The position numbers and the translations under genes were made by a program. From the NCBI RefSeq assembly GCF_004348995.1, contig NZ_SMKQ01000009.1, positions 1-64,000 on the forward strand: a DNA stretch of 64,000 nt. Reading direction: 5' to 3'. Position 1 is the first letter of the stretch, and every line of letters starts with the position of its first letter. This document shows positions 8,996 to 16,647 of this stretch, one piece after another. The notes under the pieces are model-generated. The model did not search any database. It was given only the letters and a program-made list of their open reading frames with translations, and had not been told where the DNA came from. Source of the stretch: Nonomuraea terrae. GTDB lineage: Bacteria; Actinomycetota; Actinomycetes; Streptosporangiales; Streptosporangiaceae.

Positions 8996-9009
8996 TATAG
9001 TACTCAGTT
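8996..9009 (+). promoter_or_regulatory. -10 element consistent with a leaderless ubiA-like transcript
   Basis: TATAGT at 8996-9001 ends 8 nt before ATG 9010, and there is no ribosome-binding site in front of that ATG. This spacing would put the transcription start at or next to the A of the start codon, giving a leaderless mRNA, which is common in actinomycetes. The 46-bp gap to the divergent flavoprotein gene is AT-rich for this region. I see no convincing -35 box. Confidence 0.45.
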
Positions 9010-9996
9010 ATGTCTGGTTCTTTCGGTATTCGCGTGCGATTCTTCGCCCATCTGGAGGCGTGCCGACCCGACACAGTTTTCTACGTGGGATTAGTGGGAA
9101 TGAGCGGCGCCATTCTTACCGATCCGGGAGCGGGGCCGGGCAGCCTATTACTCGCCTGGCTCGTCCCCACCCTCGCCTGGATAGCCTCGTTGTACGGCGG
9201 CGACTATTTCGACCGCGAACTCGACGCGAAAGTCAAGCCACACCGCCCGGTACCGTCCGGGCGCATTCCCGCGGCCACCGCCAAATACCTCATGATGGCG
9301 CTGATCGGGACCGGGGCGGTCCTCGCGGCGCTGGCCAATCCGTTCACCTTCCTCCTGGTGATCCCCGCCACCGTCTTCGGCATCGCGTACGCGAAGGTGC
9401 TGAAGGGGCGCGGCCTGTGGGGGAACGTCAGCCGCGGCCTGCCGACCGCGCTGACGCTGCTGTTCGGGTCGATGATGGTGCAGCCGCTGCCGGAGCCCGT
9501 GCTGCTGCCGCTGGCCCTGATGTTCTGGGTGCACGACTCGGGCTCCAACCTGCTGGGGGCGCTGTGCGACCGCGACGGTGACCGCGCCGGCGGCTACTTC
9601 AGCTACCCCGTCAAGCGTGGCGACGACGCGACCGTCCGCGCGCTGACGATGTTCTATCTCGGCTGGGTGTCCATCGGGCTGGGCTGGCCGCTGATCTCGC
9701 CGGCCACGAGCGGCGTCGATCTCCCCGTCTATTACCTCGCCCTTCTTCCGGCCGTGATTCTCGGCGGAATATCGCTCAAGCGGATCCTGGAGGCGCCCCG
9801 GCCCTTTCCGCGCCAGGTCGGGCTGCGCGCCCATGAGATCGTGGTTCTCGACCGGATATTCCTGGGTTCCTTCTTGATGGCGGCCGCCGGGCAGGTGGCC
9901 TTCGCCGTCGCCGTGGCGGCGCCATCGTTGCTTGCCACCGTCGTCGCGCGGCGGCTGATGCGGAGCCGGTACGAGCCGACTCCGCAGGTCAGCTGA
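9010..9996 (+). CDS. UbiA-superfamily membrane prenyltransferase or terpene cyclase
   Basis: A 328-aa polytopic membrane protein (about 8-9 hydrophobic segments). The first Asp-rich motif is GGDYFDRELD (D65, D68, D72) and the second is GALCDRDGDRAGG (D187, D189, D191), both needed for Mg-diphosphate binding in UbiA enzymes. Members either transfer a prenyl group or, in some terpene clusters, act as membrane class I cyclases. No aromatic-acceptor genes lie nearby, so a terpene-cyclase or diphosphate-removal role is plausible but unproven. It is the only + strand gene inside the - strand cluster and its 3' end overlaps the dioxygenase gene tail-to-tail (9989-9996). Codons 28 and 47 are TTA, and the first 150 bases are AT-richer than the rest. 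Confidence 0.8.
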   Translation: MSGSFGIRVRFFAHLEACRPDTVFYVGLVGMSGAILTDPGAGPGSLLLAWLVPTLAWIASLYGGDYFDRELDAKVKPHRPVPSGRIPAATAKYLMMALIGTGAVLAALANPFTFLLVIPATVFGIAYAKVLKGRGLWGNVSRGLPTALTLLFGSMMVQPLPEPVLLPLALMFWVHDSGSNLLGALCDRDGDRAGGYFSYPVKRGDDATVRALTMFYLGWVSIGLGWPLISPATSGVDLPVYYLALLPAVILGGISLKRILEAPRPFPRQVGLRAHEIVVLDRIFLGSFLMAAAGQVAFAVAVAAPSLLATVVARRLMRSRYEPTPQVS

Positions 9997-10840
9997 CGCG
10001 CAGCGCGTTCTTCGGGTCGCCCCCCTTGTACAGGCCGAGCACCAGCTCGTGGGAATAGCCGAGCAGTTCCTGGACGTCTTCCGCCAATTCCGCCGCCACG
10101 CGCGGCGGAACGCTGAGCGTGCTGTTCTCGATCGGGCGCAACCAGGCGACCTGGTAGGCCATCGAGAAGAAGTGCCGCACGTCGGAGTCGGTGGTGTTCG
10201 CGCCGCCGGCGTGGAACAGGTCGGCGCGGAACAGCAGCACGTCGCCCCGGTTCATCTCGGCCTGCACCGCGCCCTCCCAGCCGGGCGCCGCGTCGCTCGC
10301 CAGGCCGCCGTGGCTGTCGAGCACCACCCAGGTGGCCCCGTTGGCGGCGGTGAAGTCCGTCATCGCGGCGATGGCCGTCAACATGATCGGGTGCTCGCCC
10401 ACCGGCATGTGCGGCCAGGCGACCGTGTCGCGGTGCAGCCCCTGCGCGGGCGCTCCGGGCCGGCGCTCGATGTACTCCGTCAGCGTCAGCAGGACGGTGT
10501 CCGACAGCGGCTTGAGCAGCCTGCGGGCACAGCCCAGGATGTCCGGATGGACGACCATCCCGGCGGCGCACGGGATGGCGCCGACGAGCAGGTGCAGCGC
10601 CGTGGCCGTGTCGGGACCCTGGTAGGTGCCGAGCATCGAGCGGGTCGTGTACTCCCACTCCTCCGGGTGGCTGCGCTTGTGCTCGGCGATCTGCCCGAGC
10701 AGGGTGTCGCACTCCTGCTCGGTGTAGGCATCGCAGAGGATGACCGCGCCGCGGTTCTTGACCGCGTCGTCCAGCTCCGCCGGGTCGTAGGGCGGCTTCA
10801 GGCGTGGGATGACGGCCGTGCCCGCGGTCGTTTCTGTCAT
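9989..10840 (-). CDS. Fe(II)/2-oxoglutarate dioxygenase, PhyH family (copy 1)
   Basis: A 283-aa PhyH-type dioxygenase. The facial triad is visible as HRD in GLHRDTVAW and the distal His in ADLFHAGGAN, followed by SDVRHFF, whose Arg can bind 2-oxoglutarate. It ends with LYKGGDPKNALRVS. ATG 10840 has GGAGG 7 nt upstream. It is a tandem paralogue of the next gene upstream, with many identical blocks (DDAVKNRGA, HPEE, CARRLL, DSHGG, LSVPP). It probably hydroxylates, desaturates or epoxidises the terpenoid scaffold. It is the last gene of the long operon, overlapping the end of the opposite ubiA-like gene by 8 bp. Confidence 0.85.
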   Translation of the reverse strand: MTETTAGTAVIPRLKPPYDPAELDDAVKNRGAVILCDAYTEQECDTLLGQIAEHKRSHPEEWEYTTRSMLGTYQGPDTATALHLLVGAIPCAAGMVVHPDILGCARRLLKPLSDTVLLTLTEYIERRPGAPAQGLHRDTVAWPHMPVGEHPIMLTAIAAMTDFTAANGATWVVLDSHGGLASDAAPGWEGAVQAEMNRGDVLLFRADLFHAGGANTTDSDVRHFFSMAYQVAWLRPIENSTLSVPPRVAAELAEDVQELLGYSHELVLGLYKGGDPKNALRVS

Positions 10841-10868
10841 GACAGTGCCTCCGTTGTCTCCATGGTTT

Positions 10869-11708
10869 TCAGCGGGCGGCCAGCGCGTTGCCGGGGTCTC
10901 CGCCCTTGTAGAGGCCGAGCACGTCTTCCGGCACGTAGCCGAGCAGTTCCCGCAGCTCCTCCGGCAGCTCGGCCGCCATGTCCGGCGGAACGCTCAGCGT
11001 GCCGTTGTCGACCGTACGCAGCCAGCCGACCTGGTATCCGGTCGAGAAGATGTGTCGCACGTCCGAGTCGCTGTGGTTCGCGCCACCGGCGTGGAAGAGG
11101 TCCGCGCGGAACATCAGCGCGTCGCCCTGTCCCATCTCGGCCTGCACCGCGCTGCTCCAGTCCGGCGCCGGATCGGTGGCCGGACCGCCATGGCTGTCGA
11201 GAACCGCCCAGGTCCCGCCGTTCTCGGCGGTGAAGGGGCTCATGGCGGCCATCACCGTGAGTGCGATCGGGTGCTCGCCGACGGGGACGTGCCGCCAGGA
11301 GAAGGTGTCGCGGTGCAGCTCCTGCCGGGGCGCGCCAGGCCGGCGGGCCATGTACTCGGCCACGGTCATCAGCACGGTGCTCGACTTGGGGCGCAGCAGC
11401 CGGCGCGCGCACCCCAGCAGGTCCTCGTGCAGCACCATGGAGGCCGCGCACGGCACCCTTCCGATGAGTGCGTGCAGCGAGGAGGTCGTCTCGCCCTGGA
11501 AACTCGCGAGGACGGAACCGGCCGCGTAGTCGGCCTCCTCCGGATGGGTCCGCAGGAATGCGGACACCTGGGTGAGGAACGTCTCGCACTCCTCGCGCGA
11601 GTACGCCTCGACGAGGATCGCGGCGCCGCGGTTCTTGACCGCGTCGTCCAGCTCCTCCGGGTCGTAGGGGCGCTTGAGTCGCGGGACCGCGCCCGGCTGG
11701 GTACTCAT
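10869..11708 (-). CDS. Fe(II)/2-oxoglutarate dioxygenase, PhyH family (copy 2)
   Basis: A 279-aa PhyH-family protein, clearly paralogous to the downstream copy. Its metal triad is HRD in ELHRDTFSW and the His of ADLFHAGGAN, with SDVRHIF after it. ATG 11708 gives MSTQPGAVPRL; GTG 11717 three codons upstream has GAGG at a 5-nt spacing and may be the true start. It lies 31 bp or less after P450-A in the same operon. Two PhyH enzymes acting at different positions, or consecutively on one carbon, would explain the duplication. Which substrate each takes cannot be told from sequence. Confidence 0.84.
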   Translation of the reverse strand: MSTQPGAVPRLKRPYDPEELDDAVKNRGAAILVEAYSREECETFLTQVSAFLRTHPEEADYAAGSVLASFQGETTSSLHALIGRVPCAASMVLHEDLLGCARRLLRPKSSTVLMTVAEYMARRPGAPRQELHRDTFSWRHVPVGEHPIALTVMAAMSPFTAENGGTWAVLDSHGGPATDPAPDWSSAVQAEMGQGDALMFRADLFHAGGANHSDSDVRHIFSTGYQVGWLRTVDNGTLSVPPDMAAELPEELRELLGYVPEDVLGLYKGGDPGNALAAR

Positions 11709-11739
11709 GCTGTTCACAACGGCCTCTCGGTTCGGATGT

Positions 11740-12936
11740 TCACCAGGTGACGGGGAGCCGCTTGATGCTGACGTCCATCCCGTCGCAGCTCCACTCAAGT
11801 TCGGCGGGCGGCACGGCCAGCCGGATGCCGGGGATCTTCGTGATGAGGGTGCCCAGCGCCACCTCCAGCTCCATGCGCGCCAGCGCGGCGCCGAGACAGT
11901 GATGGATGCCGTGCCCGAACGCCAGGTGCGGCCCGCGCTCGGCGCCCGCGGAGATCGCGGTGGGGTCCGGGAAGGCCCCCGGGTCGCGGTTGGCGCCGGC
12001 ACGCGAGATGATCACGGTGTCGCCCCGGGCGATGCGCACGCCGCAGATCTCCACGTCCTGCTGGGCGATGCGGTTGATGCCGACCTCCTCGTCCTGCAGG
12101 CGCAGCAGCTCCTCGACAAGCCGGGTCGTCTCGATCTGGCCGGCCCGCACCTGAGCCATCACCTGCGGGCTGCCCAGCAGCCTGAGCAGCGCGTGCGAGA
12201 TCGCCGAGGCCGTGGTGACGTACCCGGCCATGAGCAGGCCCATGGCCATGGCCGCGATCTCCAGCCGGGTGAGCCCGTCCGGCTCGCCCGAGTGCCGGGC
12301 GAGGTCGCTGACGAGGTCGGTGCCGTCCGGCTTGCCGTCCACGAGCTTGACGACGAACTGCTGCAGGTCGAGGAAGGCCGCGCCCATCTCCTCGTCCGAG
12401 CCGCCCTCGACGGAGCGCAGGATGAGGTCCGACCAGCGGCGGAACCGTCCCCGGTCCTCGGCGGCGATGCCGAGCAGCTCGGAGATCATCGTGATCGGCA
12501 GGGGGTAGGCCAGCGCCTCCATGACGTCGGCCTCCGGTCCCCTGGCCAGCATCTGGTCGACGAGGTCGGCGGCCACCGGCATCGCGCGCCGCCGCAGCTC
12601 GGCCACCCGGCGGGCGGTGAACGCCCGGGTGACGCTGCGACGCAGCCGGGTGTGCTCCGGTGGGTCCTTCAGGAACATGAACCCGGCCGCGAGGTTGTCC
12701 TCGCTCTCGGTCATCGGCACCGTACCCGGGTACTGGGTGCCGAAGGCCGGGTGCCCGAGCAGCGTCCTGACCTCGTCGTAGCGGGTGACCAGCCAAGCCT
12801 GTCGGCCGTCGGCCAGCTGGACCCGGTGCAGCGGCCCTGCCGCGCGCAACTCCGCGAGGGCCGGCGGCGGCTCGATCGCCGAGGTCCGGGGGAACGGATA
12901 GGCGGGCAGGGGCGTTGCCGCGTGTTCGTCCTGCAT
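11740..12936 (-). CDS. Cytochrome P450 (P450-A), I-helix acid missing
   Basis: A 398-aa bacterial class I P450. The haem loop is FGHGIHHCLG with thiolate Cys about residue 347, and the K-helix ExxR is in VEELLRLQ. The I-helix reads LLMAGYVTTASAI: the acid normally before the Thr (AGxE/DT) is Val, which may alter oxygen activation. ATG 12936 is the only internal start that fits family N-termini; its ribosome-binding site is weak. It sits between glycosyltransferase 2 and the PhyH pair. It retains the haem Cys and so is not an obvious EryCII-type helper. Substrate: presumably the cyclised terpenoid. Confidence 0.88.
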   Translation of the reverse strand: MQDEHAATPLPAYPFPRTSAIEPPPALAELRAAGPLHRVQLADGRQAWLVTRYDEVRTLLGHPAFGTQYPGTVPMTESEDNLAAGFMFLKDPPEHTRLRRSVTRAFTARRVAELRRRAMPVAADLVDQMLARGPEADVMEALAYPLPITMISELLGIAAEDRGRFRRWSDLILRSVEGGSDEEMGAAFLDLQQFVVKLVDGKPDGTDLVSDLARHSGEPDGLTRLEIAAMAMGLLMAGYVTTASAISHALLRLLGSPQVMAQVRAGQIETTRLVEELLRLQDEEVGINRIAQQDVEICGVRIARGDTVIISRAGANRDPGAFPDPTAISAGAERGPHLAFGHGIHHCLGAALARMELEVALGTLITKIPGIRLAVPPAELEWSCDGMDVSIKRLPVTW

Positions 12937-12961
12937 GATGTGCGTTACCTGTCCCCTCGTC

Positions 12962-14149
12962 TCAGCTTTCCGCTTGCCCGGCCAGCTCGCGCTCGACCGT
13001 GTCGGCGAACTCGCCGCCGCGTCGGTCGCTGAGCAGCGTGCGCCGGAACTCCGCCAGCCGGCGTGCCATGTCGGCGTCGTCCACCACGCTCTTGACGGTC
13101 TTCGCCAGTTCCGCACCGGTGAACGGCTCGCGCAGCCGTACGCCCAGGCCGAGCCGCTCCACACTGTCGGCGACGGCGTGCTGCTCGCCGATCTGCGGCG
13201 CGATCAGCACCGGCACGCCCTGCGCGAGCGCCTCCACCGTGCTGGTCAGACCGCCATGGGAGATGGACACCGCCGCGTGCTGGAGCGTGTCGATCATCGG
13301 CAACCTGGCGCGCATCAACACCCGGCCGGAGACCGGCCCGACGTCCTCGGGCCGCACCTTGTCACCGAGCGCCACGGCGGCATGCCAGCCGAGCTGCTCG
13401 AGGCCCTCGACGCAGGCCCGGAAGAAGCCGGTCTTGTTCTGCTCGTTGAACACCGTGCCGAGCGAGACCGCGGCCAGCGGCCTGGCCGCGCGCAGCCACG
13501 GCACATCCGGCGACTCCTCGGGCGGCCGGATGCACGGCGCCACGAACGTGTAGCGGGAGTCGAACGTCTCGCCGCGCGGCTGCAACGAGCGCGGGAACAG
13601 CGCGATGTTGCGCTCGGCCTGGCTCTCGAAGAATTCCATCGGCGAGATCGAGCCGAGGCCGACGCCGTCGAGGAAGTCCGCCGCCTCCGCGAAGAAGCCG
13701 CGCATCGACTCCTCGTCGTCGGTACGGGACTGGTAGTCCTGGTGCAGCGAGAAGTGCTCGTTGGAGGCGAAGATCGGCCACGTGCGGACCAGCGGGAGGT
13801 CGAAACGACGGCTGACGAGCCAGCCCGCCATGTTGAGCACGTCGGAGACCAGCAGGTCGGGCGGGTCGGCGCGGACGACTCGTTCCAGGGCCGCGAACGA
13901 GGCCCTGGTCTCCTGGAGCATGAGCCGCAGCACCTTGCTCATGTCGGCCAGCTCGGCCCGGCCGACGTCGGAGTCCATCGGCGAGTCGTACGGGACGGGG
14001 TCGGCGACCTTGGCCACCTCTGCGGCGAAGCGCGGCGAGGCCAGGCAACTCACCCGGTGACCGCGCCGGCGCAGCTCGGCCGCGCCGTACAGGACGGGGT
14101 AGGTGTGGCCCCACGCCGGGATCGTGGCGAACAGGATGTGACGTCCCAT
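12962..14149 (-). CDS. Glycosyltransferase 2 (GT1/MGT type)
   Basis: A 395-aa GT-B glycosyltransferase of the macrolide-glycosyltransferase type. N-terminal FATIPAWGHTYPVLYGAAEL contains the GH(V/T) acceptor-side His motif, and the C-terminal donor domain has SHGGLTSTVEALAQGVP (HGG) and LIAPQIGEQ. The start ATG 14149 overlaps the stop of P450-B (TGATG). The frame is open to 15298 but that part is a shadow of P450-B. It differs clearly from the left-end EryCIII-like enzyme and lacks the features that go with an EryCII partner. It may add a second sugar or a glucose-type unit, or inactivate the product as a self-resistance step. Confidence 0.85.
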   Translation of the reverse strand: MGRHILFATIPAWGHTYPVLYGAAELRRRGHRVSCLASPRFAAEVAKVADPVPYDSPMDSDVGRAELADMSKVLRLMLQETRASFAALERVVRADPPDLLVSDVLNMAGWLVSRRFDLPLVRTWPIFASNEHFSLHQDYQSRTDDEESMRGFFAEAADFLDGVGLGSISPMEFFESQAERNIALFPRSLQPRGETFDSRYTFVAPCIRPPEESPDVPWLRAARPLAAVSLGTVFNEQNKTGFFRACVEGLEQLGWHAAVALGDKVRPEDVGPVSGRVLMRARLPMIDTLQHAAVSISHGGLTSTVEALAQGVPVLIAPQIGEQHAVADSVERLGLGVRLREPFTGAELAKTVKSVVDDADMARRLAEFRRTLLSDRRGGEFADTVERELAGQAES

Positions 14150-15408
14150 CACACCTCTCCCCCGGCCGGGGCGAGGCTCACGCCCACCATCAGACGCTCG
14201 GGGAAGCGGTCGCCCAGCATGTTCTGCCGCCACGGGACCTCGTCCCAGCGCTCCAGCAGCTCGAAGCAGATGCCTGACTCCACCAGGGCGTCCACCGCGA
14301 TCTGCAGTTCGAGCCGGGCGAGGTTGGCGCCCAGGCATCGATGGATCCCGAAGCCGAAGGCGATGTGCCGGGACAGGCCCTCCCGGTGCGGATCGAACGT
14401 GCCGGGCCGGTCGAACATCGACTCGTCCCGGTTGGCGGCGATCAGCGGCGCCACCACGATGTCGCCCTTGTTGATGGTGGTGCCGCCGACCTCGAAGCTG
14501 CCGGCGGCGAAGCGCGGCATGGACTCGCCGTTGTCGCCGGACTGGATCCGCAGCACTTCCTCGACGAACAGCTTGGATTGCTCCCGCACGTCGGGCGCGG
14601 CCCGCAGCCGGTCCATCCAGCCGTCCTCGACCAGATGCCGGACGGCGACCGCGATCGCGTTGGCGGTGCTGACGTAGCCGGCGACGGGCAGCCCGAGCAC
14701 CATGGTGGTGACCTCGACGTCGGTCAGCTTCTCGTCGACCGTCTGGGAGCTGATCAGGTGGCCGATGAGGTCGGCACGCGGGTCGTGGTTCTCCCGGCGC
14801 CTGCGGGCGATCAGCGCCATCACGTAGTCGTTGAGCGTGTGCCAGCCCTCTCTCGCCTCCGCGCCGCCGTTCTCGTGCATGGGGACGAGGAGCTTGTCGG
14901 ACCCGCGACGGAACATGTCGCGGTCGGGGGCCGGCACGCCGACCACCTCGCCGATGACGTTGATGGTCAGCGGCTTGGCGAAGCGCTCCATGAGGTCGAT
15001 CGGCCCGTCCGCGGTCTTCATCGACTCGATGAGCGCGTACGCCGTCTTCTGGATGGCGTCCCGATACTGCTCGACCCGGCCGACCGCGAAGGGACCGGCG
15101 ACCAGGCCGCGCAGCCGGGTGTGCTCGGGCGGGTCCTGGAAGATCGACTCGTTGGCCTCGTAGGTGCCGCTGCCGCTCTCCATGTCGATCGGCTGGACGC
15201 TGAACGTCTGACTGCCCAGCACGGCCCGGATGTCCTTGTACCGAGTCACCAGCCAGGCCGGCTCGCCGCCCGCGGTCCGCACGCGGGAGACGGGACATTC
15301 GGCGCGCAGGGCGCTCCAGTCCATGTGATCGATGTCGACGGGCCGGAACCGCTCGACCGGCGGCGGCTCACGGGACATCTTGACCTCTGCTGGCTCTTCC
15401 GATGCCAT
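14149..15408 (-). CDS. Cytochrome P450 (P450-B), I-helix acid missing
   Basis: A 419-aa P450 with haem loop FGFGIHRCLG (Cys about residue 358), the ExxR motif in VEEVLRIQ, and FQDPPEHTRLRG at the C-helix. The I-helix is LPVAGYVSTANAI: Val stands where Glu/Asp is usual and Ser-Thr follows, the same oddity as P450-A. ATG 15408 has AAGGAG 6 nt upstream. The stop overlaps the next gene by 1 bp (TGATG). It is in the middle of the long operon between P450-C and glycosyltransferase 2. An oxidative tailoring role is expected; an atypical reaction is possible. Confidence 0.88.
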   Translation of the reverse strand: MASEEPAEVKMSREPPPVERFRPVDIDHMDWSALRAECPVSRVRTAGGEPAWLVTRYKDIRAVLGSQTFSVQPIDMESGSGTYEANESIFQDPPEHTRLRGLVAGPFAVGRVEQYRDAIQKTAYALIESMKTADGPIDLMERFAKPLTINVIGEVVGVPAPDRDMFRRGSDKLLVPMHENGGAEAREGWHTLNDYVMALIARRRRENHDPRADLIGHLISSQTVDEKLTDVEVTTMVLGLPVAGYVSTANAIAVAVRHLVEDGWMDRLRAAPDVREQSKLFVEEVLRIQSGDNGESMPRFAAGSFEVGGTTINKGDIVVAPLIAANRDESMFDRPGTFDPHREGLSRHIAFGFGIHRCLGANLARLELQIAVDALVESGICFELLERWDEVPWRQNMLGDRFPERLMVGVSLAPAGGEV

Positions 15409-15433
15409 CGTTGTCTCCTTAATCCACCGTCAG

Positions 15434-16621
15434 TCACTGCACCGTAAGCATCAGTTTCGAAGGCCCGCGGACCATCATCCCGGCCTTCCACTCGACGGAT
15501 CCTGGCTCGTCCGGCAGCCGCAGCGCCGGCAGGGCGGCCGTCAGCACCTCCAGCGCGACCTGCAGCTCCAGGCGGGCCAAGGGGGCGCCGAGGCAGTAGT
15601 GGGCGCCCAGGCCGAACCCCAGGTGCGGGTTGGGGGCGCGGGTCAGGTCCAGGCGGTGCGGGTCGGCGAAGACCGCCGGGTCGCGGTTGGCGATGACCGT
15701 GGCCGCCACGACCGGGGCGCCGGCCGGGATACGGGTCCCGCTCAGGGTGACCTCCTCCAGGGTGAAGCGCGGCGAGGCGCCGTTGGCCTCCATCGGCACG
15801 TACCGCATGAGCTCCTCGACCGCCGAGGGGATGACCGACGGGCGGGAGACCAGCTCGCGGTAGCGGGATGGAGTTTCCAGCAGCACGTACAGGAAGTTGG
15901 GCAGCTCGGTGGAGGTGGTCTCGTAACCGGCGGCCAGCACGGTCATGACGACCATCACCAGCTCGTCGTCCGTCACCGCGCCGGTCTCGGACTGGGAGGC
16001 GACCATGGCGGAGATGAGGTCGCCCTGGGGGTCCGCACGCCGCTCGGCCAGCAGGCCGGAGATGTACTCCCACAGGTTCCCGGCCGCGCTCAGCCGCTCC
16101 TCCTCCGAGATGGAGGTGGTGGCGAGGCCCGCCTCGGCCCACTGCCGGAACCGGCCGCGGTCGCCGTAGGGCACGCCGAGCAGCTCGCAGATCATCCTCA
16201 AGGTGAACGGGACGGCGAAGTCCTCGACCCCGTCGAACGGCTCACCGCCGGCGATCGCCTCCTTGGCCAGCTCGGTGGCGATGACCGTGGCCCGCTCGCG
16301 CAGCCGCGCCACCCGCCGGGCGGTGAACGCGTACTGGCACACCGAGCGCACGCGCGTGTGCTCCGGCGGGTCCATGGCGACGATCCCGCCGCTGAAGTTC
16401 TCGACCGTGACTCGGGGGACGTCGCGCTCCAGCGACAACGCGCGGGAGAAGCGGCCGTCCGACAAGACGGTCCGGACGTCCTCGTAGCGGGTGACCAGCC
16501 AGGCCGGCTCGCCGTACGGGAACACGACCTGGCTGACCGGCTCCTCCGCCTGGAGCCTGGCGTACTCCGGGTCCAGCTCCAGACGCTCGGCCCGGGGAAA
16601 CGGAAAGACGTGGGGTTCCAT
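15434..16621 (-). CDS. Cytochrome P450 (P450-C)
   Basis: A 395-aa P450 with haem loop FGLGAHYCLG (Cys about residue 343), a normal I-helix LAAGYETTSTEL and ExxR in VEELMRYVP. Family N-terminus EPHVFPFPRAERLELDPEYARL supports ATG 16621, which has GGGAG 10 nt upstream; the ORF opens further at 16651 without a ribosome-binding site. It lies 26 bp after P450-D and 25 bp before P450-B in the long operon. A standard hydroxylase acting on the terpenoid core is the simplest reading. Confidence 0.88.
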   Translation of the reverse strand: MEPHVFPFPRAERLELDPEYARLQAEEPVSQVVFPYGEPAWLVTRYEDVRTVLSDGRFSRALSLERDVPRVTVENFSGGIVAMDPPEHTRVRSVCQYAFTARRVARLRERATVIATELAKEAIAGGEPFDGVEDFAVPFTLRMICELLGVPYGDRGRFRQWAEAGLATTSISEEERLSAAGNLWEYISGLLAERRADPQGDLISAMVASQSETGAVTDDELVMVVMTVLAAGYETTSTELPNFLYVLLETPSRYRELVSRPSVIPSAVEELMRYVPMEANGASPRFTLEEVTLSGTRIPAGAPVVAATVIANRDPAVFADPHRLDLTRAPNPHLGFGLGAHYCLGAPLARLELQVALEVLTAALPALRLPDEPGSVEWKAGMMVRGPSKLMLTVQ

Positions 16622-16647
16622 CGTGGCTCTACTCCCGTGTCGGCCTG

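Noticed and set aside
12962-15298. Apparent P450-glycosyltransferase fusion (778 codons)
   Set aside because: The glycosyltransferase frame stays open upstream, but that part is out of frame with P450-B, which is intact in its own frame; the glycosyltransferase starts at ATG 14149 by TGATG overlap.
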